Made by a program: the position numbers and the translations under genes
Notes under the pieces: generated by a model
What the model saw: the letters and a program-made list of their open reading frames with translations, nothing else
Database searches by the model: none
Told to the model about the DNA's origin: nothing
Source of the DNA: JBARDN01 sp963755705
GTDB taxonomy: Bacteria > Desulfobacterota > Binatia > Binatales > Binataceae
DNA length: 64,000 nucleotides
Direction: 5' to 3'
Assembly: GCA_963755705.1 (NCBI GenBank)
Contig: CAVWKW010000004.1
Location: forward strand, 248,001 to 312,000
Part shown: positions 32,810 through 41,590 of the stretch, in pieces
How positions within the stretch are numbered: the stretch's first letter is position 1
How the letters are laid out: each line of letters opens with the position of its first letter

Positions 32810-32882
32810 GCGCCTAAACCAAATCCGAGACGAACGCCCTGGGCGGTGGGCCGATAGAGCCGCCCCGGGCGTTTTCTTTTTT
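32764..32882 (+). promoter_or_regulatory. Transcription attenuator of leuA (pause hairpin / antiterminator / terminator)
   Basis: Three competing pairings can be read. Hairpin 1:2 is GGCCCT-TACG-AGGGCC (32764-32779), overlapping the leucine codons. Alternative 2:3 pairs GGCCCTCGCC (32776-32785) with GGCGGTGGGCC (32842-32852), nine pairs with one mismatch and a bulge. Terminator 3:4 pairs ACGCCCTGGGCGG (32834-32846) with CCGCCCCGGGCGT (32860-32872), 12 of 13, followed by TTTTCTTTTTT. A ribosome stalled on Leu codons would cover strand 1 and favour 2:3, allowing leuA transcription when leucine is scarce. Confidence 0.6.
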
Positions 32883-32931
32883 GCGCCATCGGCGTCTTCG
32901 GTCCACGCGGGGATGAGGAGGAACTGAACCA

Positions 32932-34503
32932 ATGGCTACCGAGACCGCCGAACACACCAACTCCGATTGGGTACGGATCTTCGACACCACTCTGCGCGAC
33001 GGCGAGCAATCGCCCGGATGCACGATGAACGTCGAGGAGAAAGTCGCCCTCGCGCGCCAGCTCGAGCGCCTGAACGTCAACGTGATCGAGGCCGGCTTCG
33101 CCGCCTCGTCGCCCGGCGATTTCGAATCCGTCCGCCGCGTCGCCGAGGCCGCGCGCGGCCCAATCGTGCTCTCGCTCTCGCGCACGCGCGAGGAAGACGT
33201 CGATTCGGCGCTCAGCGCGGTCAACAAATCCGATCGCCCCGGGATTCATATCTTCATCGCGACTTCCGATATTCATCTGAAGTACAAACTCAACATGACC
33301 CGTGAGGACGTGCTCGACGCCGCAACCTGGTCGGTGACGCGCGCCAAGAAGCATCTCGACTATATCGAGTTCTCGTGCGAAGACGCCTCGCGCTCGGACT
33401 GGGACTACATGGTCACCGTATGCAGCAGCGTAATCGCGGCGGGCGCCACCACGATCAATCTTCCGGACACCACCGGCCACGCGATTCCCGAAGAGTTCGG
33501 GCGGATGTTCGCGTATATGCGCGAGCGCGTGCCCGGCGCCGACAAAGTTATCTGGAGCGCGCATTGCCATAACGATTTGGGCCTCGCGGTCGCCAACTCA
33601 CTGGCCGCGGTGCGCAACGGCGCGCGGCAGGTCGAATGCACGATCAACGGAATCGGCGAGCGCGCGGGTAACTGCTCGATGGAAGAAGTCGTGATGGCGC
33701 TGAAGACCCGGCACGACCTGATGGGCGTGCAGTCGCGCGTCAACACGCGCCAGATCTATCCGGCCTCGCGCTTGCTCTCGCAGGTAATTGGACAGCCGGT
33801 CCCGGCCAACAAGCCGATCGTCGGCGACAACGCGTTTGCGCACGAGGCCGGAATCCATCAGGACGGCGTGCTCAAGTACAAGCTGACCTACGAGATCATG
33901 CAGCCCGAGGATATCGGGATTCCCTCCAACAAGCTGGTGCTGGGAAAGCATTCGGGGCGGCATGCGTTTGCGAACCGGCTGACAGACCTCGGCGTCGATA
34001 CCGAGTCGGTCGATATCAACAAGGCGTTCGCCGAGTTCAAGGCGCTGTGCGACAAAAAGAAAATCGTTTACGACGACGATATTCTCGCGCTGGTGACCGA
34101 GGAGACGCGGCGCACCGTCGATCACTTCGAGCTGGTCGATATGCGCGTCTCGTCCACCTCGTCAAAGGCGGCGCCGCATGCCGAGGTCACCCTGCGCGTC
34201 AACGGTGTCGAGAAGACCGCCGAATCAGAGGGCGACGGGATGGTCGATGCCGCCTACAAAGCGATTTACAAGATCGCCGGCATCCAGCCCACGCTCGAGC
34301 GCTACTCGGTCAAGGCTATAACCGGCGGCACCGACGCGCTCGGCGAAGTGAGCTGCCTGGTGCGCGACAACGGGATGACGGTGGCCGGCGCCGGTGCGCA
34401 TAGCGATATCGTAACCGCGTCCGCGCTGGCGCTGGTAAACGCGCTCAACCGTCTCAGGGGACGTAAGCATCAGCCGTTAAAGCCGACCTCTGACGTGGCG
34501 TAA
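32932..34503 (+). CDS. leuA: 2-isopropylmalate synthase
   Basis: First committed enzyme of leucine synthesis, condensing acetyl-CoA with 2-ketoisovalerate. 523 residues, the standard bacterial type 1. RIFDTTLRDGEQSPGCTM holds the metal-binding Asp, AHCHNDLGLAVANSLAAVRNGARQVECTINGIGERAGN the HxH-type site and the Asn-rich loop. The C-terminal domain (about 385-505) is the allosteric leucine-binding LeuA dimer domain. AGGAGG is 10 bases upstream of the ATG. It is preceded by an attenuator-like leader and followed by leuB after 178 bases. Confidence 0.98.
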   Translation: MATETAEHTNSDWVRIFDTTLRDGEQSPGCTMNVEEKVALARQLERLNVNVIEAGFAASSPGDFESVRRVAEAARGPIVLSLSRTREEDVDSALSAVNKSDRPGIHIFIATSDIHLKYKLNMTREDVLDAATWSVTRAKKHLDYIEFSCEDASRSDWDYMVTVCSSVIAAGATTINLPDTTGHAIPEEFGRMFAYMRERVPGADKVIWSAHCHNDLGLAVANSLAAVRNGARQVECTINGIGERAGNCSMEEVVMALKTRHDLMGVQSRVNTRQIYPASRLLSQVIGQPVPANKPIVGDNAFAHEAGIHQDGVLKYKLTYEIMQPEDIGIPSNKLVLGKHSGRHAFANRLTDLGVDTESVDINKAFAEFKALCDKKKIVYDDDILALVTEETRRTVDHFELVDMRVSSTSSKAAPHAEVTLRVNGVEKTAESEGDGMVDAAYKAIYKIAGIQPTLERYSVKAITGGTDALGEVSCLVRDNGMTVAGAGAHSDIVTASALALVNALNRLRGRKHQPLKPTSDVA

Positions 34504-34681
34504 CCATCCGGGGCTTGCCGCAATTGCCGCGTTCGGCTAAGTGCTATGGAACTTGACTTTTATGTTCATCCGCTCCGGACGCATGGCGAGCGCACGCGTG
34601 ACGCGCTCGCCGCGCGGCGGGAGCCGCAACCAAACCCGAGCCTCGCGAAATCGCGCGCGATCAGGAACTTCGCTTCCGTAA

Positions 34682-35788
34682 ATGGCCTACAAAATTTTAG
34701 TGCTCAAGGGTGACGGTATCGGCCCCGAGGTCGTGGGCGAGGCGCTGCAAGTCCTCAAGGTGATCGCGCGCCGCTCCGCAATCGATATGGAATTCAAGGA
34801 AGGACATATCGGCGGCCACGCGATCGATCAGTTCGGCACCCCGATGCCCGAAGATACGCTCAAGCACGCGCAGGACAGCGACGCGATCCTGCTCGGTGCC
34901 GTCGGCGGCCCGAAGTGGGATAATCCCAACGCCACCGTGCGTCCCGAGCAGGCCCTGCTCGGCCTGCGCAAGGCGCTCGGACTGTTTGCCAACATGCGCC
35001 CGGTGCGCGCGGTCAAGGAATTGCTCTCCGCCTCGCCGCTCAAGCCCGAGATTATCAGCGCGGTCGATCTGGTCGTGATCCGCGAGCTCACCGGCGGCAT
35101 CTACTACGGCCAGCCGAGCGAAAAACGCGACGGCAAGGACGGCCGCGAGGCGGTCGATACCTGCTTCTACACCGAAGCGGAAATCGAACGCGTGCTGCGC
35201 TTCGGCTTCGAGCTCGCGCGCAACCGCAAAAAGAAGCTCACCTCGGTGGACAAGGCCAACGTGCTCTCGACCTCGCGGCTGTGGCGCGAAATTGCAACCG
35301 GGCTCTCCAAGGAATTCAGCGACGTCGCCTGCGAGCATCAGCTCGTCGATTCGATGGCGATGCATCTGCTGCGGCGGCCGAAAGACTTCGACGTGATCGT
35401 CACCGAAAATATGTTCGGCGATATCCTGACCGACGAAGCCTCGGTGCTGGCGGGCTCGATGGGCCTGTTGCCGTCCGCGTCGCTCGGCGAAGAAATGAAC
35501 AGCGCCGGATATCGCATCGGACTCTACGAGCCGATTCACGGCAGTGCGCCCGATATCGCCGGACGCGACGAGGCCAATCCGTTGGCCGCGATCCTGTCGG
35601 CCGCGATGCTGCTGGAGCATTCGCTCGGGATGCGCTCGGAAGCCGAGGTGATCGAGCAGGCTGTCGATTCAGTCGTGAAGGACGGTCATCGCACGCGCGA
35701 CCTGGCGGGCGGCAGCGGAACCAAAACGGTTGGATGCAAGGCGATGGGCCGGCTGGTGCGGGAGAAGATCGAGAGCCTCGACGCCTGA
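34682..35788 (+). CDS. leuB: 3-isopropylmalate dehydrogenase
   Basis: NAD-dependent oxidative decarboxylation of 3-isopropylmalate. 368 residues. ILVLKGDGIGPEVVGEALQVL at the N-terminus, the Arg-rich substrate segment (LGLRKALGLFANMRPVRA), FDVIVTENMFGDILTDEASVLAGS with metal-binding Asp, and the NAD-binding GSAPDIAGRDEANPLA are all present. The 178-base spacer after leuA holds a perfect 9-base hairpin (34585-34611) and no gene. Its stop overlaps the next start (TGATG). Confidence 0.98.
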   Translation: MAYKILVLKGDGIGPEVVGEALQVLKVIARRSAIDMEFKEGHIGGHAIDQFGTPMPEDTLKHAQDSDAILLGAVGGPKWDNPNATVRPEQALLGLRKALGLFANMRPVRAVKELLSASPLKPEIISAVDLVVIRELTGGIYYGQPSEKRDGKDGREAVDTCFYTEAEIERVLRFGFELARNRKKKLTSVDKANVLSTSRLWREIATGLSKEFSDVACEHQLVDSMAMHLLRRPKDFDVIVTENMFGDILTDEASVLAGSMGLLPSASLGEEMNSAGYRIGLYEPIHGSAPDIAGRDEANPLAAILSAAMLLEHSLGMRSEAEVIEQAVDSVVKDGHRTRDLAGGSGTKTVGCKAMGRLVREKIESLDA

Positions 35789-36762
35789 TGAGTAACGACG
35801 TCGAACCGAAAGTGGCCGTGGTCGGCGCCACCGGTGCGGTCGGCAACCAGATCGTGGAATTGATCGCCGCGCGCGCGTTCCCTCATTCCGACCTCAAGCT
35901 CTTCGCCACCAGCGCCGGATCCTCCGGCACGCTCGAGTCCGGCGACGATGAGTATCTGATCGAGCAGTTTGAGGACGCCAGCGATCTCGCGCGCTACGAC
36001 GTGGCGTTCCTCGCGGTACCGGAAGATCCGGCGCTCGAAATTATCAACGCGCGTCCCGGCCCGATGCTGATCGATCTGAGCGCATGGTCGCGCGCACCGA
36101 CCGACGCGATCGTGTCGCCCGGCGTGACCTCGCGCGAGCGGGTCGCCGCGCTTCGCGGACGCAAGCTCTACGCGACTCCGAACCCGATCTCGCACGCACT
36201 CGCGCTGTGCCTGGGCGCGATCGGACCGGTCGCTACCGCCTCTGCCGTTGCGATGCAGGGTGCGTCGGCGCGCGGCCGCCATATGATCGCGCGCACCGTC
36301 GATCAGACTACCGACCTGCTCGCCGCGCGACTCGACCTCGAGGAAGATGAAACCCAGCGCGCCTTCAACGCGTTCGTGCGCGAGGGCGAACGCGCGGTCG
36401 CCGGAAGAATCGCGCAGCAGGTGATCGCGATGCTCGCCCGGCCCTCGACTTCCGCAATGTCGCTCAGCGTACAGCTTACCGCGATTCCGGTGCTGCACGG
36501 CACGATGCTCACGTTGCACACGCGCGAGCCTGCCGACGGATGGCTCGACGCGCTGCGTGCTGCGCCGGGAATTCTGATGGTCGAGGAATCGGAACCGCTG
36601 TCGCTGGTCGATGCTATCGGACAGGAAGCGATCCTCGTTCGCGCCGAGGAGCATCCCTCCGGCGCGGAAATCTTCTGCGCGTTCGACAACACACGGATCG
36701 CCGCGCTGGGCGCGCTCTGGATCGCAGAGACCTTCGCGCTCGACGCACCTTCGGGTCACTGA
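35788..36762 (+). CDS. Asd/USG-1-like protein, aspartate-semialdehyde dehydrogenase paralogue lacking catalytic residues
   Basis: 324 residues from MSNDVEPK. The fold is clearly aspartate-semialdehyde dehydrogenase: VAVVGATGAVGNQIVELI is the NADP loop, and the C-terminal FDNTRIAALGALWIAETF matches the family end. But the site where active enzymes carry the nucleophilic Cys (NPNCST) reads ATPNPISHAL, and the later GHS His is Thr in LHGTML. It therefore should not catalyse the Asd reaction. The order leuB-usg-truA recalls Pseudomonas leuB-asd-usg-fimV-truA, where the usg product is a similar Asd-like protein. Role unknown. Confidence 0.8.
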   Translation: MSNDVEPKVAVVGATGAVGNQIVELIAARAFPHSDLKLFATSAGSSGTLESGDDEYLIEQFEDASDLARYDVAFLAVPEDPALEIINARPGPMLIDLSAWSRAPTDAIVSPGVTSRERVAALRGRKLYATPNPISHALALCLGAIGPVATASAVAMQGASARGRHMIARTVDQTTDLLAARLDLEEDETQRAFNAFVREGERAVAGRIAQQVIAMLARPSTSAMSLSVQLTAIPVLHGTMLTLHTREPADGWLDALRAAPGILMVEESEPLSLVDAIGQEAILVRAEEHPSGAEIFCAFDNTRIAALGALWIAETFALDAPSGH

Positions 36763-36794
36763 ATCCCGGCTGACGCACTTCGGACGGGCGCGCG

Positions 36795-37526
36795 ATGCTC
36801 GTAAAGCTGACGCTCGAATACGACGGCACGGCGTACTGCGGATGGCAACTGCAGGCGGGCCAGGACTCGATTCAGGGAAGGATCGAAGCGGCGCTCGCGC
36901 AGATCTTCGCGGCCCCCGTCCGCGTATATGGCGCGGGCCGCACCGACGCCGGCGTCCATGCGCGCGGACAGGTCGCCGCGATCCGGCTGCCGCGCGAGTT
37001 TGCGCCCGAGGAATTGCAGCGCGCGCTCAACGGCATCCTGCCGCGCGATATCGTGATCCTCGAAGCCGTGGCCGTCTCCGATAATTTCGATCCGCGCCGG
37101 CACGCACGCTCGCGGGTATACGAGTACCGCGTGCTGAACCGCGCGGTCGCGTCGGCCTTCGAGTATCGCTACGCGTACCTGGTGCGCGACCCGCTCGATC
37201 TTTCGGCGATGCAGGCGGCAGCGGCGGTGTTTATCGGCGAACACGATTTCGCGGCGATGCGCACGCTCGGCTCTGCGGAACGGACCACGATGCGCCGCGT
37301 GATCGCGAGCGACTGGCGGCGCCATGGCGAGCTGCTCATCTACCATGTCGAGGCGACCAGCTTTCTGCGCCACATGGTGCGCACGATGGTGGCGGCGATG
37401 CTCGACGCGGGGCGCGGCCGAATCGAGGCCGCCGAAATCGCCGCGATCCTCGCCTCGGGCGATCGGGCGCGCGCACCGGCTGCCGCGCCTTCGGCCGGTC
37501 TCTATCTCACCGAGGTGCGCTACTGA
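36795..37526 (+). CDS. truA: tRNA pseudouridine(38-40) synthase
   Basis: Modifies uridines in the tRNA anticodon arm. 243 residues. MLVKLTLEYDGTAYCGWQLQ is the family start, GAGRTDAGVHARGQVA carries the catalytic Asp, and ATSFLRHMVRTMVAAMLDAG the C-terminal signature. It follows the Asd-like gene by 32 bases, the same neighbourhood as in gammaproteobacteria. Confidence 0.97.
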   Translation: MLVKLTLEYDGTAYCGWQLQAGQDSIQGRIEAALAQIFAAPVRVYGAGRTDAGVHARGQVAAIRLPREFAPEELQRALNGILPRDIVILEAVAVSDNFDPRRHARSRVYEYRVLNRAVASAFEYRYAYLVRDPLDLSAMQAAAAVFIGEHDFAAMRTLGSAERTTMRRVIASDWRRHGELLIYHVEATSFLRHMVRTMVAAMLDAGRGRIEAAEIAAILASGDRARAPAAAPSAGLYLTEVRY

Positions 37527-37740
37527 GCGTCGCCCTGCATGCGGAAACGCCTGTCATAGCGCAGCGCACGGAGCCTCGGGTGCGCAAACCCCGCTCTGCG
37601 TGTGGAAAATGCGCCCACCTGTTCAAAAACTCGCTCGATTTCTAGGAAATGTGCACAGATCACGCCGGCTTCCCCTTGAAAAACGGCTGCCACTTCGTCA
37701 CCCTTTGCCAAAGCCCGAATATCGGGCCGCAAGGAGGCGG

Positions 37741-38031
37741 ATGATGACGCAGTCGCAGGTAGCAGCCCACATGGCTGACAAGCTCGGTGTTTCCAAGAAG
37801 CAGGGAAAAGCGGCGCTCGAGGAGCTGACCGCTCTGGTCGTGCGCGAACTCAAGAAGGAAGGTTCTCTGCGCCTTGCCGGGCTTGGAATTTTCCGCAAAC
37901 GCCAATCCAAGGCGCGGATGGGCCGCAACCCCGCCACGGGCGAGGCAATCAAGATTCCGGCGCGCACCCGCCTTCGCTTCACGCCGGCCAAAGCGCTGAA
38001 GGATTCCGTGCTCGGCGCGAAACGCAAGTAA
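37741..38031 (+). CDS. HU/IHF-family DNA-binding protein
   Basis: About 96 residues. AGGAGG lies 6-7 bases before the double ATG, so translation starts there and not in the longer frame through truA. TQSQVAAHMADKLGVSKKQGKAALEEL is the dimerisation helix-turn-helix, and RKRQSKARMGRNPATGEAIKIPARTRLRFTPAKALKD contains the RNPxTGE arm that inserts in the DNA minor groove. A nucleoid-associated role is inferred. A strong terminator hairpin follows. Confidence 0.93.
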   Translation: MMTQSQVAAHMADKLGVSKKQGKAALEELTALVVRELKKEGSLRLAGLGIFRKRQSKARMGRNPATGEAIKIPARTRLRFTPAKALKDSVLGAKRK

Positions 38032-38091
38032 TCGAAGGATTCAGAATCGGCTGCGCCCGTGGGCCGGAGCACCGTGCCGATAGTTTTTCAG

Positions 38092-38124
38092 CAAACCGCA
38101 AGGCGAACGCCGCCTTGCGGTTTG
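38092..38124 (+). terminator. Terminator hairpin after the HU-like gene
   Basis: CAAACCGCAAGGCG (38092-38105) and CGCCTTGCGGTTTG (38111-38124) form a perfect 14-base stem with a 5-base loop. TGATTTTCAATCTT follows, a weak T-rich tail. The position 60 bases after the stop fits an intrinsic terminator. Confidence 0.75.
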
Positions 38125-38177
38125 TGATTTTCAATCTTCTCGCGCTAGTTCTGTAGTGCGTGCCATCGCGCTCGCCA

Positions 38178-38454
38178 TTGTCGTGTGCATCACACGCAAG
38201 AATCCCGAACGAGAGTGCCGCTGCACGTAACCGTCGGCTCGGAGCACGGACGCCCCGGGATTCCTCGCCCAGGGCTCGGAATGACGGTTGGGGACTCGGC
38301 TAAGGGCTATGATACTCATGCACTAAGCCCACATCCGTCATTTCGACCGAAGGGAGAAATCCCGAGGCGTTCATGCACTGACCCGCGAGTGGCGAGCTCC
38401 TGACGGCAAGAACGGGTTCCTCGCGTACGGCGGCCATGCGGGCGGGACTGACAC
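38178..38454. repeat. Dispersed intergenic hairpin element, copy C (full, first end degenerate)
   Basis: The same order as copy A: a degenerate first segment (AAGAATCCCGAACGAGAG), then one ending CTCGGAATGACGG (38252-38286), one starting GTCATTTCGACCG (38337-38369), and a worn terminal segment (about 38414-38453, GCGGGCGGGACTGACAC). The internal parts match A almost exactly, including the TCATGCACT words between them. It occupies the gap between the HU-like gene and rarA, which contains no gene. Confidence 0.85.
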
Positions 38455-38476
38455 ACCGTGCGGCTGAACTACTACT

Positions 38477-39811
38477 CTATGATTTTGAGTTCTTGCGAGC
38501 GGCGCGCGCTCGCTCGAGCCATTCGCGAATCCGGATTTCGTAGCCGCGCTCGTTGGGCTCGTAATAGATGCGCTCGGCAAGCTCGTCGGGCAAATAACTC
38601 TGGTTCGTGACCGCGCCGTCGTAATCGTGCGGGTAGCGATAGTCCTTGCCGTAGCCGAGGCCTTTCATCAGCGCGGTTGGCGCGTTGCGCAGCGGTACTG
38701 GCAGCGCACCGCGCTGCGCGTCTTCGCGTGCACGGTTCATAGCGAGATATGACGCGTTCGACTTCGGCGCGCACGCCAGATAGGTGACGCCCTGCGCCAG
38801 CGGAATCACGCCCTCGGGCAGGCCGACGAAATCGATCGCGTCCTTGACCGCGAGCGCGACCTGCAGCGCCCGCGGGTCGGCGTTGCCCACGTCTTCGGAC
38901 GCGAAGATAACCATCCGCCGAGCGATGAACAGCGGCTCCTCGCCCGCTTCGACCATACGCATCATCCAGTACAGCGCGGCGTCGGGGTCGCTGCCGCGCA
39001 TGCTTTTGATGAACGCCGAGATGACATTGTAGTGCTCCTCGCCCGCGCGATCATAAAGCAGCGCCTTGTGCTGCGCGGCCTCGCGCACCGCGTCGGCGGA
39101 AATCTCCTTCGAGTCCGATTGCTCGGCCAGCTCGCCCGCGATCTCGAGCGTGTTGAGCGCACGGCGCGCGTCGCCGCCGGAGAAGCGAAGCAACTCGTCC
39201 ATCGCGTCCGCGCCGAACGAAAAATCCTTCGCGCCGAGGCCGCGCTCGCGGTCCTCCAGCGCGTGCGTGATTATCGTGCGCAGCGCCTCTTCGCTGAGCG
39301 GGTTCAGGACGATCACACGCGCGCGCGAGAGCAGCGGCGAGATCACCTCGAACGACGGATTCTCGGTCGTCGCGCCGATGAGGGTGATGAGCCCGCTTTC
39401 GACATGCGGGAGAAACGCGTCCTGCTGCGCGCGGTTCCATCGATGAATCTCGTCGATAAACAATACCGTGCGCTTGCCGCTTTCAAGCGCGCGGCGCGCG
39501 TCTTCGACCGCGTCGCGCAGATCGGCGATTCCCGCGCTGACCGCCGACAATCGATGAAACTCCGCGCCCGATTGCTGTGCGAGCAGGATTGCAAGCGTAG
39601 TCTTGCCCGCACCCGGCGGTCCCCACAGGATCATCGAGTGCAGCTTCCCCGCCGCGACCATCCGCGTCAGCAGCTTGTCCGGTCCGAGCAGATGCTCCTG
39701 CCCGATTACCTCTTCGAGCCGCGCGGGCCGCATCCGGTCGGCAAGCGGCTGCGCGAGCGGTGTCCGCGGCTTGAACAGCTCCGCGGTCCCCGATGGTTTC
39801 CTGCGCGCCAC
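38477..39811 (-). CDS. rarA: Replication-associated recombination protein A (RarA/MgsA)
   Basis: AAA+ ATPase that acts at stalled replication forks. ILWGPPGAGKTTLA (Walker A), VLFIDEIHRWNRAQQD (Walker B), IGATTENPSFEVISPLLSRARV (sensor 1) are intact, with the C-terminal RarA domain (IYYEPNERGYEIRIREWLE). A GTG at VARRKPSG is chosen because the homologous start lies just before ADRMRPARLEE. The frame continues 45 residues further, but these are low-complexity and run into the divergent pantothenate-kinase start. Confidence 0.9.
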   Translation of the reverse strand: MARRKPSGTAELFKPRTPLAQPLADRMRPARLEEVIGQEHLLGPDKLLTRMVAAGKLHSMILWGPPGAGKTTLAILLAQQSGAEFHRLSAVSAGIADLRDAVEDARRALESGKRTVLFIDEIHRWNRAQQDAFLPHVESGLITLIGATTENPSFEVISPLLSRARVIVLNPLSEEALRTIITHALEDRERGLGAKDFSFGADAMDELLRFSGGDARRALNTLEIAGELAEQSDSKEISADAVREAAQHKALLYDRAGEEHYNVISAFIKSMRGSDPDAALYWMMRMVEAGEEPLFIARRMVIFASEDVGNADPRALQVALAVKDAIDFVGLPEGVIPLAQGVTYLACAPKSNASYLAMNRAREDAQRGALPVPLRNAPTALMKGLGYGKDYRYPHDYDGAVTNQSYLPDELAERIYYEPNERGYEIRIREWLERARAARKNSKS

Positions 39812-39946
39812 GCAATCGACGCTAGCACAGCCCCCACCGAAACTCCGCCCGCAAAAGGAGCCAGCGGCGACTTTGAGGGCCGATTGCGCTGGCGGCGGTG
39901 CCTGATCTAGCCTCGATGCGGGCTGGACAGGAGCCGGCACCCCCAT

Positions 39947-40759
39947 ATGATCGTCGGAATCGATATCGGCGGTTCAACCACGGATGCCGTGGTTTTAGAG
40001 AACGGCGGACTCCACGTCGTCACTATCGAAGCGAACGACCCAGTCGCCGCTGCCGCGGGAGCGCTCGGAAAACTCGCGGCCGAGTTCGGTATCCGGCTCG
40101 AGGATATCGAGCGTATCGCCGCGACCGGCGCTGGCGCGCGCGTGCTCGGCGATTCCCTGCTCGGCCGCCCGATCCTGAAAGTCAACGAGTTCACCGCGAT
40201 CGGCGTGGGTGGAACTTCGCTGGCTGGAATGGAACAGGCGTTGGTGGTTTCGCTCGGCACCGGCACCGCGATCGTTTCGGTCACGCCCGGCAAGATTCAG
40301 CACTTCAGCGGCACGGGTGTCGGCGGCGGAACTCTGCTGGGGCTGGCCCGGCACATGCTCGGCGTCGTGACGATCGAGCGGCTCGAGGAGCTGGCGCGTA
40401 AAGGCGATTTGCGCCGGATCGATTTGACCGTGCGCGATATTGCGGGCGGACCGATCGGCGATCTACCGCCCGGAACCACCGCCGCGAATTTTGGCAAGAT
40501 TGGCGCCGACGCGACGACTGAGGACAAGGCACTCGCGATCATGAACATGATCGTCGAATCGATCGGTGTGCTGAGCCTCGCGAGCGCGCGCGCATGCGGG
40601 CAGGAGAATATCGTCCTGACCGGCAAGCTCTCGCGGCTGTTCCGGTTCATGCAGGAAGCCAAGCGGCTCGACTTTCCGTTCGGCCGCCGCTTCGTCATTC
40701 CCCAGCACGCGGACTACGCCACCGCGATCGGCGCCGCCCGCACCGCGCTCAAGGAATAG
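39947..40759 (+). CDS. coaW: Type II pantothenate kinase
   Basis: First step of CoA synthesis. 270 residues with an ASKHA fold: MIVGIDIGGSTTDAVV (phosphate 1), IAATGAGARVLGD, VVSLGTGTAIVSV (phosphate 2), FSGTGVGGGTLLGLARHMLG and ENIVLTGKLSRLFRF. These match the CoaW/Fumble type found in staphylococci and eukaryotes rather than CoaA or type III CoaX. AGGAG lies about 14 bases before the ATG. Divergent from rarA and convergent with the PhyH-like gene, from which it is separated by only three bases. Confidence 0.88.
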   Translation: MIVGIDIGGSTTDAVVLENGGLHVVTIEANDPVAAAAGALGKLAAEFGIRLEDIERIAATGAGARVLGDSLLGRPILKVNEFTAIGVGGTSLAGMEQALVVSLGTGTAIVSVTPGKIQHFSGTGVGGGTLLGLARHMLGVVTIERLEELARKGDLRRIDLTVRDIAGGPIGDLPPGTTAANFGKIGADATTEDKALAIMNMIVESIGVLSLASARACGQENIVLTGKLSRLFRFMQEAKRLDFPFGRRFVIPQHADYATAIGAARTALKE

Positions 40760-40762
40760 AAG

Positions 40763-41506
40763 CTAAAACGTCGGCTTCACCGTCAGCCACGCCGGGTTCG
40801 CGAAATTGAAAATGTAGGCTCGGCGCGGGCGATTCGCGCTGCGATTGGGCGGCGTGAAGTGCGGCGTGCCGTAGTTGTGCACGGTCGCGCCTCCCGCGCG
40901 CAGAGGACACGCCACGGCGCTTTTGAGGTCGAGCACGCGTTCCGGATCGGTAATCGCGAGCATTCTAGCGTCGTCGGTGGGTTCGCCGCCAGCAACGTGA
41001 TGCTGCAGCAGCGGTTCGCGATGCTGCCCCGGAATGAAATGCATGCATCCGTTTTCGACATCGACGTCGTCGAGCGCGACCCAGAACTGCACGATCGCGT
41101 TTTCCGGAACCCGGATTCCCGCACGCGCGAACGGCGCGTACGCATACGACATATCCTGATGCCACGCGGTCGGCGCAGGATGGCCGGGCGGCTTGTAGAT
41201 CAGCATGTCGAATACGAATTCGGGCTGGTCGATATCGAGCAGCGCGCGCGAGATCTCGCGGGCGTTTTCCAGCGCCTGGTTGCGCACGAACGACGGATGA
41301 TAGCGCGACGGCACCATGATCTGCCGCGTGACCCGTCCGAGCCGCCGGTCGGTGGGCGAGCAATCGATCGCGCCGGACAGGAACTGATCGTAGAGCGCGC
41401 CGAGTTCCGCGACGGTCGCGCGGTCCGCAAGCTGCTCGAAAGCAAGGAAGCCGTCAGCGCGAAACTTCGCAACGTTGGGGGTTATGGGGTGAGGCAGGCC
41501 TTGCAT
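40763..41506 (-). CDS. Phytanoyl-CoA dioxygenase (PhyH) family protein
   Basis: 247 residues from MQGLPHPI. A non-haem iron/2-oxoglutarate oxygenase fold: WHQDMSYAY supplies the His-x-Asp ligands, GCMHFIPGQHREPL the beta-strand region, and VHNYGTPHFTPPNRSANRPRRAYIFNF (from VHNYG to IFNF) the distal His and 2-oxoglutarate-binding Arg. Substrates in this family range from phytanoyl-CoA to secondary metabolites. The open frame continues upstream through copy D of the repeat, which is almost certainly not translated. Confidence 0.85.
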   Translation of the reverse strand: MQGLPHPITPNVAKFRADGFLAFEQLADRATVAELGALYDQFLSGAIDCSPTDRRLGRVTRQIMVPSRYHPSFVRNQALENAREISRALLDIDQPEFVFDMLIYKPPGHPAPTAWHQDMSYAYAPFARAGIRVPENAIVQFWVALDDVDVENGCMHFIPGQHREPLLQHHVAGGEPTDDARMLAITDPERVLDLKSAVACPLRAGGATVHNYGTPHFTPPNRSANRPRRAYIFNFANPAWLTVKPTF

Positions 41507-41590
41507 ATGGTTTCCATGCGATTCGCTGCGGTGCTTACGACGAGATTTATCGCGTAAGCATCGCCTCGGCCAGAGCTTGCGAGGGTTTGT

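Noticed and set aside
34585..34611. Perfect hairpin in the leuA-leuB spacer as a terminator
   Set aside because: No T-run and leuB continues the pathway; listed only in the leuB note.
35281..35787. Long open frame upstream of the Asd-like gene, overlapping leuB
   Set aside because: It is leuB read in another frame; the Asd-like protein begins at the ATG overlapping the leuB stop.
39812..39946. N-terminal extension of rarA
   Set aside because: Low-complexity residues, reaches into the divergent gene's start, and has no Shine-Dalgarno; homology begins later.
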